DNA of 64,000 bases, from contig CAXIPT010000010.1 of NCBI GenBank assembly GCA_964030475.1, forward strand, positions 2,435,234 through 2,499,233, given 5' to 3'. Below are positions 47,839 to 58,129 of the stretch, in pieces. The stretch is from Tethya wilhelma. Lineage: Eukaryota; Porifera; Demospongiae; Tethyida; Tethyidae. The notes below the pieces were generated by a model, which was given only the letters and a program-made list of their open reading frames with translations, had not been told where the DNA came from and ran no database searches. How positions within the stretch are numbered: position 1 is the first letter of the stretch; every line of letters begins with the position of its first letter. Both the position numbers and the translations under genes were made by a program.

Positions 47839-49084
47839 ATGGTAACTGTTTTAACACTTCTGTTTCTATTGGCCACAGTGTCCATCAGCAATAGTCAACA
47901 AGGTGAGATAGTATGAGATCTGGTACTAGTACAGGTGCAATCATGGTGCACACTGGCAATAATTCAGCATGCTTATTTCTAGTAACTACTTTTTAATGAA
48001 CATAACAATTGTAATTATTGCTTTACACAATTTTATACAGTTTGCCGAGTGTTTCCACCAAGTTATACATTTTTCACTGGCCAAATAGAGAACATTAACA
48101 CAAAGACAGTTGGGAACAGGTGTACCACAGATGGCAGGACAACTCTCTGTCGCCATCCTAGTTTACTGACTGATTCTAACAGAGGAAATGGATTCAATAG
48201 AAGTGACTATCTTGTGTGGAACTACAGCAGACCCTCTTCACTATTGTTTACATTTTCAAAAGACCTTAATATACAGTTGGTCAGATTAACTTTCCACATA
48301 CCAGATCCACCAGATAATGCTAAACAGCAGCAAATGAATCTAGACCCAAATGAAGAAGTTGCTCTGGAGTTCTTGGCTGTACCAGATGACTTTATACTAG
48401 GATCTGTTAATGTACAAGGTACATCAATTCTCAATGCACCACTGGGACCAAGTGGAACAACCCGAACAAGAACTTATGGATATCCTCTTCAATCAGCTGT
48501 AACAAAAAAGTTGTTAGTGAAAAAAGTAAATCGATACCTTGGTTTTGCTCTCAGTGAGGTGGAATTTATACGTACTGTTGATGTCGATATCTGTGGTAGG
48601 TTACACAATAACTGAAAATAAATAGTATTAATACATTTCTCTCTCTCTTTACACTTATACATGGAATTAATTTGTGCCAAGAAAACGATGTTCCAACTCA
48701 AGAAGTCACTGATCCTCTCACCACCTACCAGACTGATACACCTCCAGCTACTACTGTTTCATCTTCAACAACTCCACTAGGTTCATCCATTACACAATCA
48801 AGTAGCCTTCATAGTAAATTTGTGTATTCATTTTCAATCTAATTATGCTCCTTATAAAACCATATACCACAACCACAGAGACTGAAACACTGCCCTCTTA
48901 TGAATCATCGTTGGCCCCAGAGACAGTGGAAGAAGAGGACCTAGCCACCTCCTCTAGATCTGACCCACTGGCTACAGCAGCTTACATCATAGCAACTGTT
49001 GCCATGGTGTGGATGGTGACACTCACTGGGGTGGTCATACTCAACCTCTACTGTATCATGTACCGCCACAAAGTACACAAATGA
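47839..49084 (+). CDS. Receptor R11: class-alpha ectodomain, short tail, extra intron in stalk
   Basis: Proposed exons 47839-47902, 48041-48595, 48682-48813 and 48879-49084; 318 residues, all phase 1. Leader MVTVLTLLFLLATVSISNS. Class-alpha ectodomain (CRVFPPSYTF, CRHPSLLTDS, DYLVWNY, ALSEVEF, DICG) with the INIQLVRLTFHIPDPPD and AKQQQ variant also seen in R7. The stalk starts like the long-tailed R1 (ENDVPTQEVTDP), but its frame hits a stop near 48840. A GTAAAT donor at 48814 and CCACAG acceptor at 48878 restore phase to the short-tail transmembrane exon (EEEDLATSSRSDPLATAAYI, ending YRHKVHK). The junction looks like an R1-type stalk fused to an R9-type membrane exon. The extra intron is my inference. 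Confidence 0.7.
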
Positions 49085-49377
49085 GGCTCAACAATGTGCT
49101 AGTGGACGATTGCCTCAAGTCAAATATTGAATGCTCATAGCTAGTCATAGCCCTTTATTTCACATTAGCATAACTGGCTAGTTCAAGTTGTACACACATT
49201 GTGGCTATACTGACAATAATAATTATGTTAATTACCATCACATCTCCTATACAGTAGCTGTACGTACAAATGGTCAAAGACTGTGGCAATGCCAATGGAA
49301 TATGTGGGTGGGTGTTTACATGGAAATAGTATTTGTTTAGTGAAAAAAGACAACAACTTTCTATCAGTCAATCAATA

Positions 49378-49514
49378 CCTCCTCTAGATCTGACCCACTG
49401 GCTACAGCAGCTTACATCATAGCAACTGTTGCCATGGTGTGGATGGTGACACTCACTGGGGTGGTCATACTCAACCTCTATTGTATCATGTATCACCACA
49501 AAGTACACAAATGA
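49378..49514 (+). pseudogene. Orphan short-tail transmembrane exon from a tandem duplication
   Basis: This stretch repeats the R11 membrane exon (CTCCTCTAGATCTGACCCAC through the YKVHK-type end and TGA) and the following ~290 bp of 3' flank almost base for base. The duplicated unit is about 430 bp: 48944-49373 and 49374 to about 49800. No ectodomain or leader precedes it. It could act as an alternative terminal exon for R11, but I see no clear acceptor immediately before it. Confidence 0.75.
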
Positions 49515-50129
49515 GGCTACAACAATGCGCTGGTGGACGATGGCCTCAAGTCAAATATTAATATTATTGAATGCACATAGCTAGCCATAGCCCTTTATTT
49601 CACATTAGCATAGCTGGCTAGTTCAAGTTGTACACATGCACATTGTGGCTATACTGACAATAACAATTATGTTAATTACCATCACATCTCCTATACAGTA
49701 GCTGTACATACAAACGGTCAAAGACTGTGGCAATGTCAATGGAATATGTGGGTGGGTGTTTACATGGTAATAACATTTGTTTAGTGAAAAAAAGACAACA
49801 ACTTTCTATCAGTCATCAAAACACACAGTGTTTATTCACAAAATTATATCATTCATGGTTAATGACCTTTACCAGTTCATATTGTGGACAACAAACAGTT
49901 ACTACCTTAAATGGGTAATTGTTATTGTTAGCAGTATTTATTGATACAAATTCATTGATCGTCATAATAATTATGTACACATAGTACATGACATTGTGTT
50001 GTATTATCAACAAGAAACAATAATATGCATGTATTTTATGTCAAAGTTTACAAAATGCGGTACTATCACTGACATTTTGTGCATTAAATTTACTCAAGAT
50101 CAAGTGCTGGCTTGTAATATTATTGAATC
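49515..50129. other. Spacer before R12
   Basis: Duplicated 3' flank of R11, then the upstream block shared with R11 and R13, including AATGACCTTTACCAGTTCAT at about 49861. No gene seen. Confidence 0.55.
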
Positions 50130-51257
50130 ATGGCAACTGTTATAACACTTGTGCTTCTACTGGCCACAATGTCCATCAGCAATAGTCAACAAGGTGAGAT
50201 ACGTATGAGATCTGGTACTAGTGCATGTGTATGGTCCTGGTGCATACAAGCATGCAATAATTCAGCATGCTAATTACCTACTTTTTCATGTTCTCTAAAA
50301 ATTAATATAACTCTTGTTATTATCATTATACAATTTCATGCAGTTTGTCAGGTGTTTCCATCAAGTTATACGTTTTACAATAGCCAGATAGAGAACTACA
50401 ATATAACGACAGTTGAGAACAGGTGTACCACAGATGGCCGTGTTACTAGCTGCTTCCATCCTAGTTTACTGACTGATTCTGAACTTGGAAATGGATTCAA
50501 CAGAAATGACTATCTTGTGTGGGAATACAGCAGACCCTCTTCACTATTGTTTACATTTTCAACAAACCTCAATGACACTGTACAGTATGTCAGACTACAT
50601 CTCTACATACCAGATCCACCAGAAAACAATCACCTTCCAGACCCCAATGAAAGAGCTGCCCTGGAGTTCTTGGCTGTACCAGATGACTTTACACTAGGAT
50701 CTGTTAATGTACAAGGTACATCAATTCTCAATGCAACACTGGGACCAAAAGGAACATCTGGAACAAGAACTTATAGATATCCTCTTCAATCAGCTGTAAC
50801 AAAAAAGTTGTTAGTACGGAAAGTAAATCAATTCCTTGGTTTTGCTCTCAGTGAGGTGGAATTCGTATTTACAAGTGATGTCTGTGGTAAGTTTATTAAT
50901 GGTATGTGTGGATTAATTATTATTCTGTAATGTAAGCCATTTTCCATGCACCTTTCAGAACCTTCTACCACAATCTTAGAGACTACTTCACAACCCCCTG
51001 AAACAACAGCTGCCACTATTTCCACATTATACTCCCCTAACAGTGACCCACTAACATCTACAGAGACAGTGAGCAGTGCGGCTCCACCATCTTCAACAGA
51101 GACAGAAGAGGACCTAGCCTCCTCCTCTAGATCTGACACACTGGCTACAGCAGCTTACATCATAGCAACTGTTGCCATGGTGTGGATGGTGACACTCACT
51201 GGGGTGGTCATACTCAACCTCTACTGTATCATGTATCGCCACAAAGTACACAAATGA
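50130..51257 (+). CDS. Receptor R12: class-alpha ectodomain, short tail
   Basis: Exons 50130-50193, 50344-50886 and 50959-51257; 301 residues, phase 1 introns. Leader MATVITLVLLLATMSISNS. Class-alpha ectodomain (CQVFPSSYTF, TSCFHPSLLTDS, DYLVWEY, ALSEVEF, DVCG). The stalk (EPSTTILETTSQPP...) is followed by the acidic EEDLASSSRSD, the transmembrane segment YIIATVAMVWMVTLTGVVIL and the short basic end CIMYRHKVHK. Very close to R13. Confidence 0.85.
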
Positions 51258-51887
51258 GGCAAAAGAATGAGCTGGTGGACGATGGCCTCAGGTCAAATAT
51301 TGATATTATTGAATGCACATAGCTAGCCATAGCTTTTTATTTCACATTAGCATAGCTGGCTAGTTCAAGTTGTACACACATTGTGGCTATACTGATAATA
51401 ACAATTATGTTAATTACCATCACATCTCCTATACAGTAGCTGTACATACAAATGGTCAAAGGCTGTGACAATGTCAATGGAATATGTGGGTGGGTCTTTA
51501 CATGGTAATAACATTTGTTTAGTGAAGAAGACAACAACTTTCTATCAGTCAATCAAAACACAAGGTGTGTATTCACAAAATTATATCATTCATGGTAAAT
51601 GACCTTTACCAGTTTATATTGTGGACAACAAACAGTTAGTAGCTTAAATGAGTAATTGTTATTGTTAGCAGTATTTATTGATACAAATTCATTGATCATC
51701 ATAATAATTATGTACACATAGTACATGACATTGTGTTGTACTATGGTATTATCAACAAGAAACAATAATATGCATGTACTTTATGTCAAAGTTTACAAAA
51801 TCCGGTGCTATCACTGACATTTTGTCCATTAAATTTACTCAAGATCAAGTGCTGGCTTGTAATAATTATTATTGAAGTAAAAGAATC
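51258..51887. other. Spacer R12-R13
   Basis: Near copy of the spacer before R12, including GACCTTTACCAGTTTATATT at 51601. No coding sequence. Confidence 0.6.
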
Positions 51888-52995
51888 ATGGTAACTGTTA
51901 TAACACTTCTGTTTCTACTGGTCACAGTGTCCATCAGCAATAGTCAACAAGGTGAGATAAGTATGAGATCTGGTACTAGTACACATTATACACAGTCATA
52001 GTGCATACATGCAGGTAATAATTCAGCATGCTTATTAATTCTAGTAACCACTTTTTCATGTTCTGTAACAATGTCAAGCAGTTTGCAAGGTGTTTCCATC
52101 AAGTTATTCATTTTTCCATGGCCAGATAGAGAACTACAATACAATGACAATAGGGAGCAGGTGTACCACAGATGGCATTATTACTAGCTGCCTCCATCCT
52201 AGTTTACTGACTGATTCTGAACTTGGAAATGGATTCAACAGAAGTGACTATCTTGTGTGGGGATACAGTAGAGCCTCTTCACTATTGTTTACATTTTCAA
52301 CAGACATCAATGGCATTGTACAGTATGTCAGATTACATCTCTACATACCACACCCACCAGATAACCAGCTACTTCCATACCCCAATGAACTAGCTGCCCT
52401 GGAGTTCTTTTCAGTACCAGATAACTTTACACTAGGATCTAATGTACATGGTACATCAGTTCTCAATGCAACATTGGGACAAAGTGGAACATCTGAAACA
52501 AGAACTTATAGATATCCTCTTCAATCAGCTGTAACAAAAAAGTTGTTAGTACGGAAAGTAAATCAATTCCTTGGCTTTGCTCTCAGTGAGGTGGAGTTCT
52601 TATTTACAAGTGATGTCTGTGGTATGTTTATTAATGGTATGTGTGGATTAATTATTATTCTGTAATGTAAGCCATTTTCCATGCACCTTTCAGAACCCTC
52701 TACCACAACCTTGGAGACTACCTCACAACCCCCTGAAACAACAGCTGCCACTATTTCCACATTAAACTTCCCTAACAAAGACCCACTAACATCTACAGAG
52801 ACAGTGAGCAATGCTCCACCATCTTCACCAGAGACAGTGGAAGAAGAGAACCTAGCCACCTCCTCTAGATCTGACTCACTGGCTACAGCAGCTTACATCA
52901 TAGCAACTGTTGCCATGGTGTGGATGGTGACACTCACTGGGGTGGTCATACTCAACCTCTACTGTATCATGTATTGCCACAAAGTACACAAATGA
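51888..52995 (+). CDS. Receptor R13: class-alpha ectodomain, short tail (last array member)
   Basis: Exons 51888-51951, 52082-52621 and 52694-52995; 301 residues, phase 1 introns. Leader MVTVITLLFLLVTVSISNS. Class-alpha ectodomain (CKVFPSSYSF, TSCLHPSLLTDS, DYLVWGY, ALSEVEF, DVCG) with several substitutions against R2 and R12 in the middle (YIPHPPDNQLLPYPNE). Stalk, transmembrane segment and end CIMYCHKVHK as in R12. After it the array ends and an unrelated gene begins. Confidence 0.85.
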
Positions 52996-53164
52996 GGCTC
53001 AACAATGTGCTAGTGACAATGGTCTCAGAATTGGATATAAAATTAATATTAATTAATGCACATAGTTAGCCATAGCCTTTTAATTCACATTAGCATAGCT
53101 GGCTAGTTCAAGTCGTACTGATACATTATTGTTGTTAGTACACTACTGTTATGTTGTCAACATA

Positions 53165-53225
53165 TAGCCTCGTACCCAGGCTCTCTCCTTTTGAGGAGGG
53201 AGGGGCCGGCCTGGGTACGAGGCTA
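53165..53225. mobile_element. Short inverted-repeat element (TAGCCTCGTACCCAGGC)
   Basis: The left TAGCCTCGTACCCAGGC is the perfect inverse of the right GCCTGGGTACGAGGCTA, enclosing about 27 bp. Its ends match the element at 22802-22940. Confidence 0.75.
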
Positions 53226-53523
53226 GTCATTATGTGGGTGGGTGTTTACATGGAAACAGTGTTTGTTTAGTGAAACAAGACAACAACTTTCTATTAGCTG
53301 GTCAATCAAAATATAGGGTCACGCCTGTGACGGTGTGCAGCTGTCACATTCCGATATTCCCATTCCCAAACATCAACACCATGCACTCACCTTGAACTTT
53401 CAGCTCTAGGTCAGGTAGAGGGATAATTGTTCGTGAGAAACACATTGGCGGCTAGTTTTCACATTGCTTGTCTATATACATATGTATAGCTGCTTTCAAG
53501 TACAAAGTTCCACAATTTAGCAC

Positions 53524-53548
53524 TGCGCATGCGTAGATTTTTTCCCGC
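53524..53548 (+). promoter_or_regulatory. NRF-1-like and E2F-like sites upstream of the FIP gene
   Basis: TGCGCATGCG (53524-53533) fits the NRF-1 palindrome and TTTCCCGC (53541-53548) fits an E2F site. They lie about 300 bp before the coding start. A short upstream frame (53663-53704, MSAEEDTVTNKSR then stop) precedes the main start. Confidence 0.45.
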
Positions 53549-53859
53549 GCAAAATTTGTACGTAAAGTTAACGATCTTTACCATAGTATATTGAACAGAA
53601 ACCTTTCGCTTTTGTTTAATCAACAAACATCTGTGCTATAAAAGTGCTCCTGTGCCTGTAGAATGAGCGCTGAAGAAGACACAGTGACCAACAAGTCAAG
53701 ATAAGAGGCAAGGCTATTCTTCCTGGCATGTATAGATCACAATTTTGATAGTTCCTATAGAGATGCTAGAATCATGTGCTTGTCTGATGTACCTGTATTC
53801 TCAACAACTTCTTTAATAGATCAACAGAGTGTTTGGAGAGGCACTATCTACTGGTAACT

Positions 53860-54364
53860 ATGGCTACTAATAGCACAGGCAATCACAATGGAACTCTGTC
53901 ATCCCCACACTCTTCCCCTGATGATGTACATGATGCTAACAAATCACATGATTTATCAGACCAATCAGAATCATTGAAACGATCGGACCATAGCAGTAGT
54001 AAGACTTGTGACGGTGTGAAGGTGTGTGAAAAGTGTGGGCGTGGAGGGAGGGTGCAACAGTTGGAACAAGACGTGAGGCGATTGGAGAGGATCATTTCAC
54101 AAAGAGATGATGTCATCATAAAACTGCGAGCTGAGAATCAGCAGCTGTCAGCCGAACTACTGGAAATCCAGTTGCAAAAGGTACCAATACTATAGTACTA
54201 CCATTGTAGCATTGTTGCTGATAGTATCATTAGTGCTTCAAAGGAAGTTTGCTGACAGGACAAATATACTTGTTGTCCCTGGTCATTTATAGCATTAGGT
54301 CAAACAAAGTTTAGGACAAGTATATACAACATGTGGTTATAGATTGTCAATATTGTGATGCACA

Positions 54365-54418
<54 letters not shown>

Positions 54419-55884
54419 CAATAGCTCCAGCAGTCAGTGTCAGAGAAAGACTCGGCCATTGCTGTCTTGGAGATGAAACTGAAAAATAACCGCTCAAAGA
54501 AGCTAGCACCTTCTTTACAAGCACAAATTGAAGAGCTACGCTCACAGAGAGCTCTGCTGACTCAGCAACTAAAGGTCAAAGTACAAGAGAGATTGAGTCT
54601 CTTTCGTAAAGGGTCTGACGAAGTTCTCGGAGACCTGGCCCAACAATGTCAGACTGCCAGCAAAGATCAGGTGAAGTACCAATGGTGTGCATGATCTAGA
54701 AAGACCTAGGGATTGAATCCAGGCTAGAGCTTAAGAATTTTTTTTTGTACAAATGAAGATTCCCAAAACAATAGATTCTACAGTAGATCTATTCTTTAGT
54801 ACAAGAGAAATTGTGCCGCCAGCTTTCTTTGATCCCTCATGATCCAGAAAGAAAGACAACAATTCTCTAGATACATCTTGCTAGCGCTAAAACGAATAAG
54901 ATTCCTTGTATCTTGCTGTTTGATAATCAATGACTTATGCTCAATTGCTAGCCTAATCATTTCCTCTCCTTCCGACCAACCTACAGGTGTGTGAAATTCT
55001 CCGTTCGATGGAAAAGAGTCGTCACAAGTTGAAGGTCTACATTGACCAGCTGCTGGCCGTGGTGCTGGAGAAGTGTCCCCACGTCCTGGAGGGGATGCCG
55101 AGGATCCAACAGAGCGGAGGAATGAAACTGGAGCTGCTGAGAATGGCCTCAATATCAGAGGTGAGCAGCTGGGGTATAGGGTGTGGGGTGTGGGATATGG
55201 GGTATGGGTATGGGTATGAGTGTGGGTGTGGGGTATGGGTATGGGGTATGGGGTATGGGGTATGAGGTATAAAGCATATGGGTTAGAGTGATTATTGTAA
55301 ACTAAAGAAAAGAAAATGATTTTGTGAAAGAAGTTAAGAGTCACTTGCAAAATTTGTTGGGGTTTTTTGTGAAAACAAGTTCTGTTTGTTGTTAATTTTC
55401 TTTCTGGGACAAAAAAATGCTTTTGTGAAAACTTACTCTTTTTGACACTTTATACAAAAAACAAAATAGACTTTTTGATAGGTGGTGTTACTTCCACATG
55501 TATTGAGGAAGGTAGCCAAACAACCAATGAAGAATAGTATAGGAAAAACTTCACAGTATAGGCAGTGTATGCATGTTGCTAGGCAACCAGACACACATGT
55601 ATTTCATATACAACGTATATCCTAGTCCATTGTAAAACTGTTGACAAGTATAGTATTGTTTAAATTTTTAAGTCTTAAAAGCAGCTGTTTTTATTTTCAC
55701 TATTCACTGTACGTTGGTTTACACACACTGGCACCAGCTGGTAGAAGAGGTCCATGAAAAGGAGCGTAACAGCGAAGGACTCCAGTCCTATGCCACCCTC
55801 CTGCTACAAAGGATAATGGAACACTCCCCCGAACTATTGGAACAGGTCTCTACCATCACCGGTAACCCTATGATGTCATCATGA
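53860..55884 (+). CDS. Rab11-FIP-like coiled-coil protein with a second RBD-like motif
   Basis: Exons 53860-54180, 54431-54670, 54987-55160 and 55738-55884; 293 residues, phase 0 introns. Rab11-family interacting proteins dimerise by coiled coil and bind Rab11 through a C-terminal RBD (consensus YID..L....E..P..L). Residues about 70-180 are heptad-rich (RVQQLEQDVRRLERIISQRD, LEMKLKNN, QIEELRSQRALLTQQLKVKV). Exon 3 carries KVYIDQLLAVVLEKCPHVLE, a good RBD match. Exon 4 carries QSYATLLLQRIMEHSPELLE, which aligns to it but lacks the ID after Tyr. No C2 domain or EF hands are seen, so it cannot be placed in FIP class I or II. The start is the first ATG in the open frame; an earlier non-coding exon is possible. 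Confidence 0.72.
54366..54417. repeat. (CA)n microsatellite
   Basis: Pure CA run just upstream of the second FIP-like exon. Confidence 0.95.
55161..55270. repeat. TATGGG/GTGTGGG minisatellite
   Basis: Degenerate GGGTATGG/GGGTGTGG units right after the donor of the third FIP-like exon. Tyr/Gly-rich frames across it are spurious. Confidence 0.9.
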
Positions 55885-58129
55885 CGTCATGCTTAATGCC
55901 ATGACATCACATTGATTACTATGATATGAAGTAGTGCCAATCACTTTGTGAAGACAATTGCTGTTGTTGAATCAGAATCGTCTTAAACTCTCTAGTATCA
56001 TGATGTCCTCTATTATTTGCACTCAATTTTTAAAATCTCCATGGCAACATGTAATCTTTGATTCTTTTTGAGAAATTTTCTCATTCTAGTCACTGGGTGA
56101 CGTTGTTTTCACTTAAATTTTACTTAATTTCTATCATTAATATTTATTGTATCATTATATCTCTTGAACTGTAAGCAAAAACTTAAGTTGAAAGCTTTCG
56201 GTCCATGTTGAAAATTGATAAATAGAAAGGCATTGTGTTGAAACGTGAGTTATCAAAGAGAATTAAGACAACGTGCAATGTATGATAGAAAAGCTCTTCC
56301 AAACTACTCAGTGTATAGTGTTGTAACTAGGCAACTATTTATTCATCAACATGTGTATCGTTTCAATAGTATTATTAATGTTGTATCCATTGACAACGGA
56401 ACAAGATTATGTCTTTGGTTTACACACAGCACACAAGGTACGGTAGGAGGAGAAACAATGTTGTCTTGTCACAGAAATTATTGTAGAACAAAATATCAAA
56501 CACCCAACCTCTGTCCATTCACTTCTGGATTAATTAGGTGACAATCAGTCACTTATTAATTCAATTATTAACAGAGCTGGATCACTAACTCGTAAAGCAA
56601 TTGAGACAACCATTATGTAGACTGTGTGTGTACATAATTCACTCAATTGCAGGGGAATACCCCCACACATACACACAATCATACAGTGCCATGTGTCACA
56701 TGATGCAACACATGTACTGCATGTGTGCATGCAAATGGTATACAAAGTTATAACACATTACCTGATATAGACTCAGTCACATCTCACGGTTAGTTGGTCA
56801 ATCGTACAATACCTGAACTCAGTCTAAAGATTCTCTGCAGCAATGGCCAGACGACATCAATCCTTTTTTCTAAGAAGACTTCTTCTCTCTAAGAGGGAGG
56901 GAAAAGGCCGGACTTCTTTCCGTCAGCAGCTGCTACTCAAAAGAGGAGCTGTGAAAAAGGATCAATGTCTGAAACAGCCTTGTGTGGACGTTAGTTTGAG
57001 AGGTACTTCGAATTTCGTTTGGAAATTCTCTTCCCGAGACTCCACAGGGTCTAGCGCAGGCGCCATCGTGAACCGACTCAGTGTGCTATGAGTCCTTCCT
57101 CCTCTCTTGTCGGCTATTGGATGTCCAACGATTGAGTTGCATTACCTGATGAACTGGTTTGGTGAATCTTGAAACTGAAACTTTTACCTTGTAAACTTCT
57201 CTTGGCGAATCTTTGACGATATTATTGTTAAATAATTATTAGCATTTCCCATGGTATACAGTGCATTGAAGACTATAGTCTCCAATGGCTATATAGACTG
57301 ACATACATACTGTATGCATGTTCACATGTGAACCACTACTTTGTCCCATACATACATACATACAATGCAAATATAAACTGTTTTTATTACACTAGCAGTG
57401 TGTAACACTAGTTGTTACACTAATGTACTGTATGTGCCAGTAACAACAGCACCAAGTCACATTCCTAACAACAGTTGCTATGCAGTGACTGCTCATGCAA
57501 GACAGTGGTTCTCATAGCATGAGAGTTAGGAATTAGACAGAGTGTTGGATACCAGCTTTATGGATGTACTGACTCAAATTGCTAGTATTCATGCAGCTCA
57601 CTTTACTTGCACCAGTAGTTATTTTCTTCACATCTTCTTCTTAAATGCCTTTTTCATTCTTCTTCTTAATTCTTGAAGGTCTTTGTCTTTGTCTTGCCTG
57701 TGCAAGTCCTTAGTACTTCTCTTTCACAAATTTCAAACTTGTACCAACTATAACCTTTTTCTTTTTTGAAAATTTGGAGGTACCCCCAGGGCATATGCAT
57801 GTATGACACATGATGAAGAGAATTTAATTAAAGGGGCGTGCCTCACATGCAAGTGTGATTAATTGATTAGCTAGAGGAGCATGTGTGTTGGTTTCCAGGA
57901 AATAAAATTCATTACTTTTTGAATTCAAATAATTATATGCAACCTATAGCTAGCAATAGCTGTGTAGGTAGGCAGATGTGTATATACAACCAAGCTTGTA
58001 TTCACAACAAGTAAATCTTGTTTATAAAGTTTTAAAGAACCAGTTTCTATACTGCAACAAAGAGAAGAGAGGGTACTAGCTACTAGTCTACAGAAACAAT
58101 TGAATTAAGGTCACAGCGGATGGACGGCT
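55885..58129. other. Intergenic region between FIP-like and TEX264-like genes
   Basis: No confident gene. It contains an 82-codon ATG frame at 56843-57091 (listed separately) and short AT-rich stretches. The 98-codon frame at 56245-56541 has no family resemblance. Confidence 0.5.
56843..57091 (+). CDS. Possible small basic ORF, unknown
   Basis: ATG-initiated frame of 82 residues beginning MARRHQSFFLRRLLLSKREG. Arg/Lys-rich N-terminal half, then VDVSLRGTSNFVWKFSSRDS. It is preceded by TTCTCTGCAG, which could be a splice acceptor. No domain recognised, no neighbour in an obvious relation. It may be real, a terminal exon of something unseen, or chance. Confidence 0.25.
   Translation: MARRHQSFFLRRLLLSKREGKGRTSFRQQLLLKRGAVKKDQCLKQPCVDVSLRGTSNFVWKFSSRDSTGSSAGAIVNRLSVL

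Noticed and set aside
56245..56541. 98-codon open frame
   Set aside because: Begins with GTG, has no recognisable motif, and lies in AT-rich intergenic DNA.
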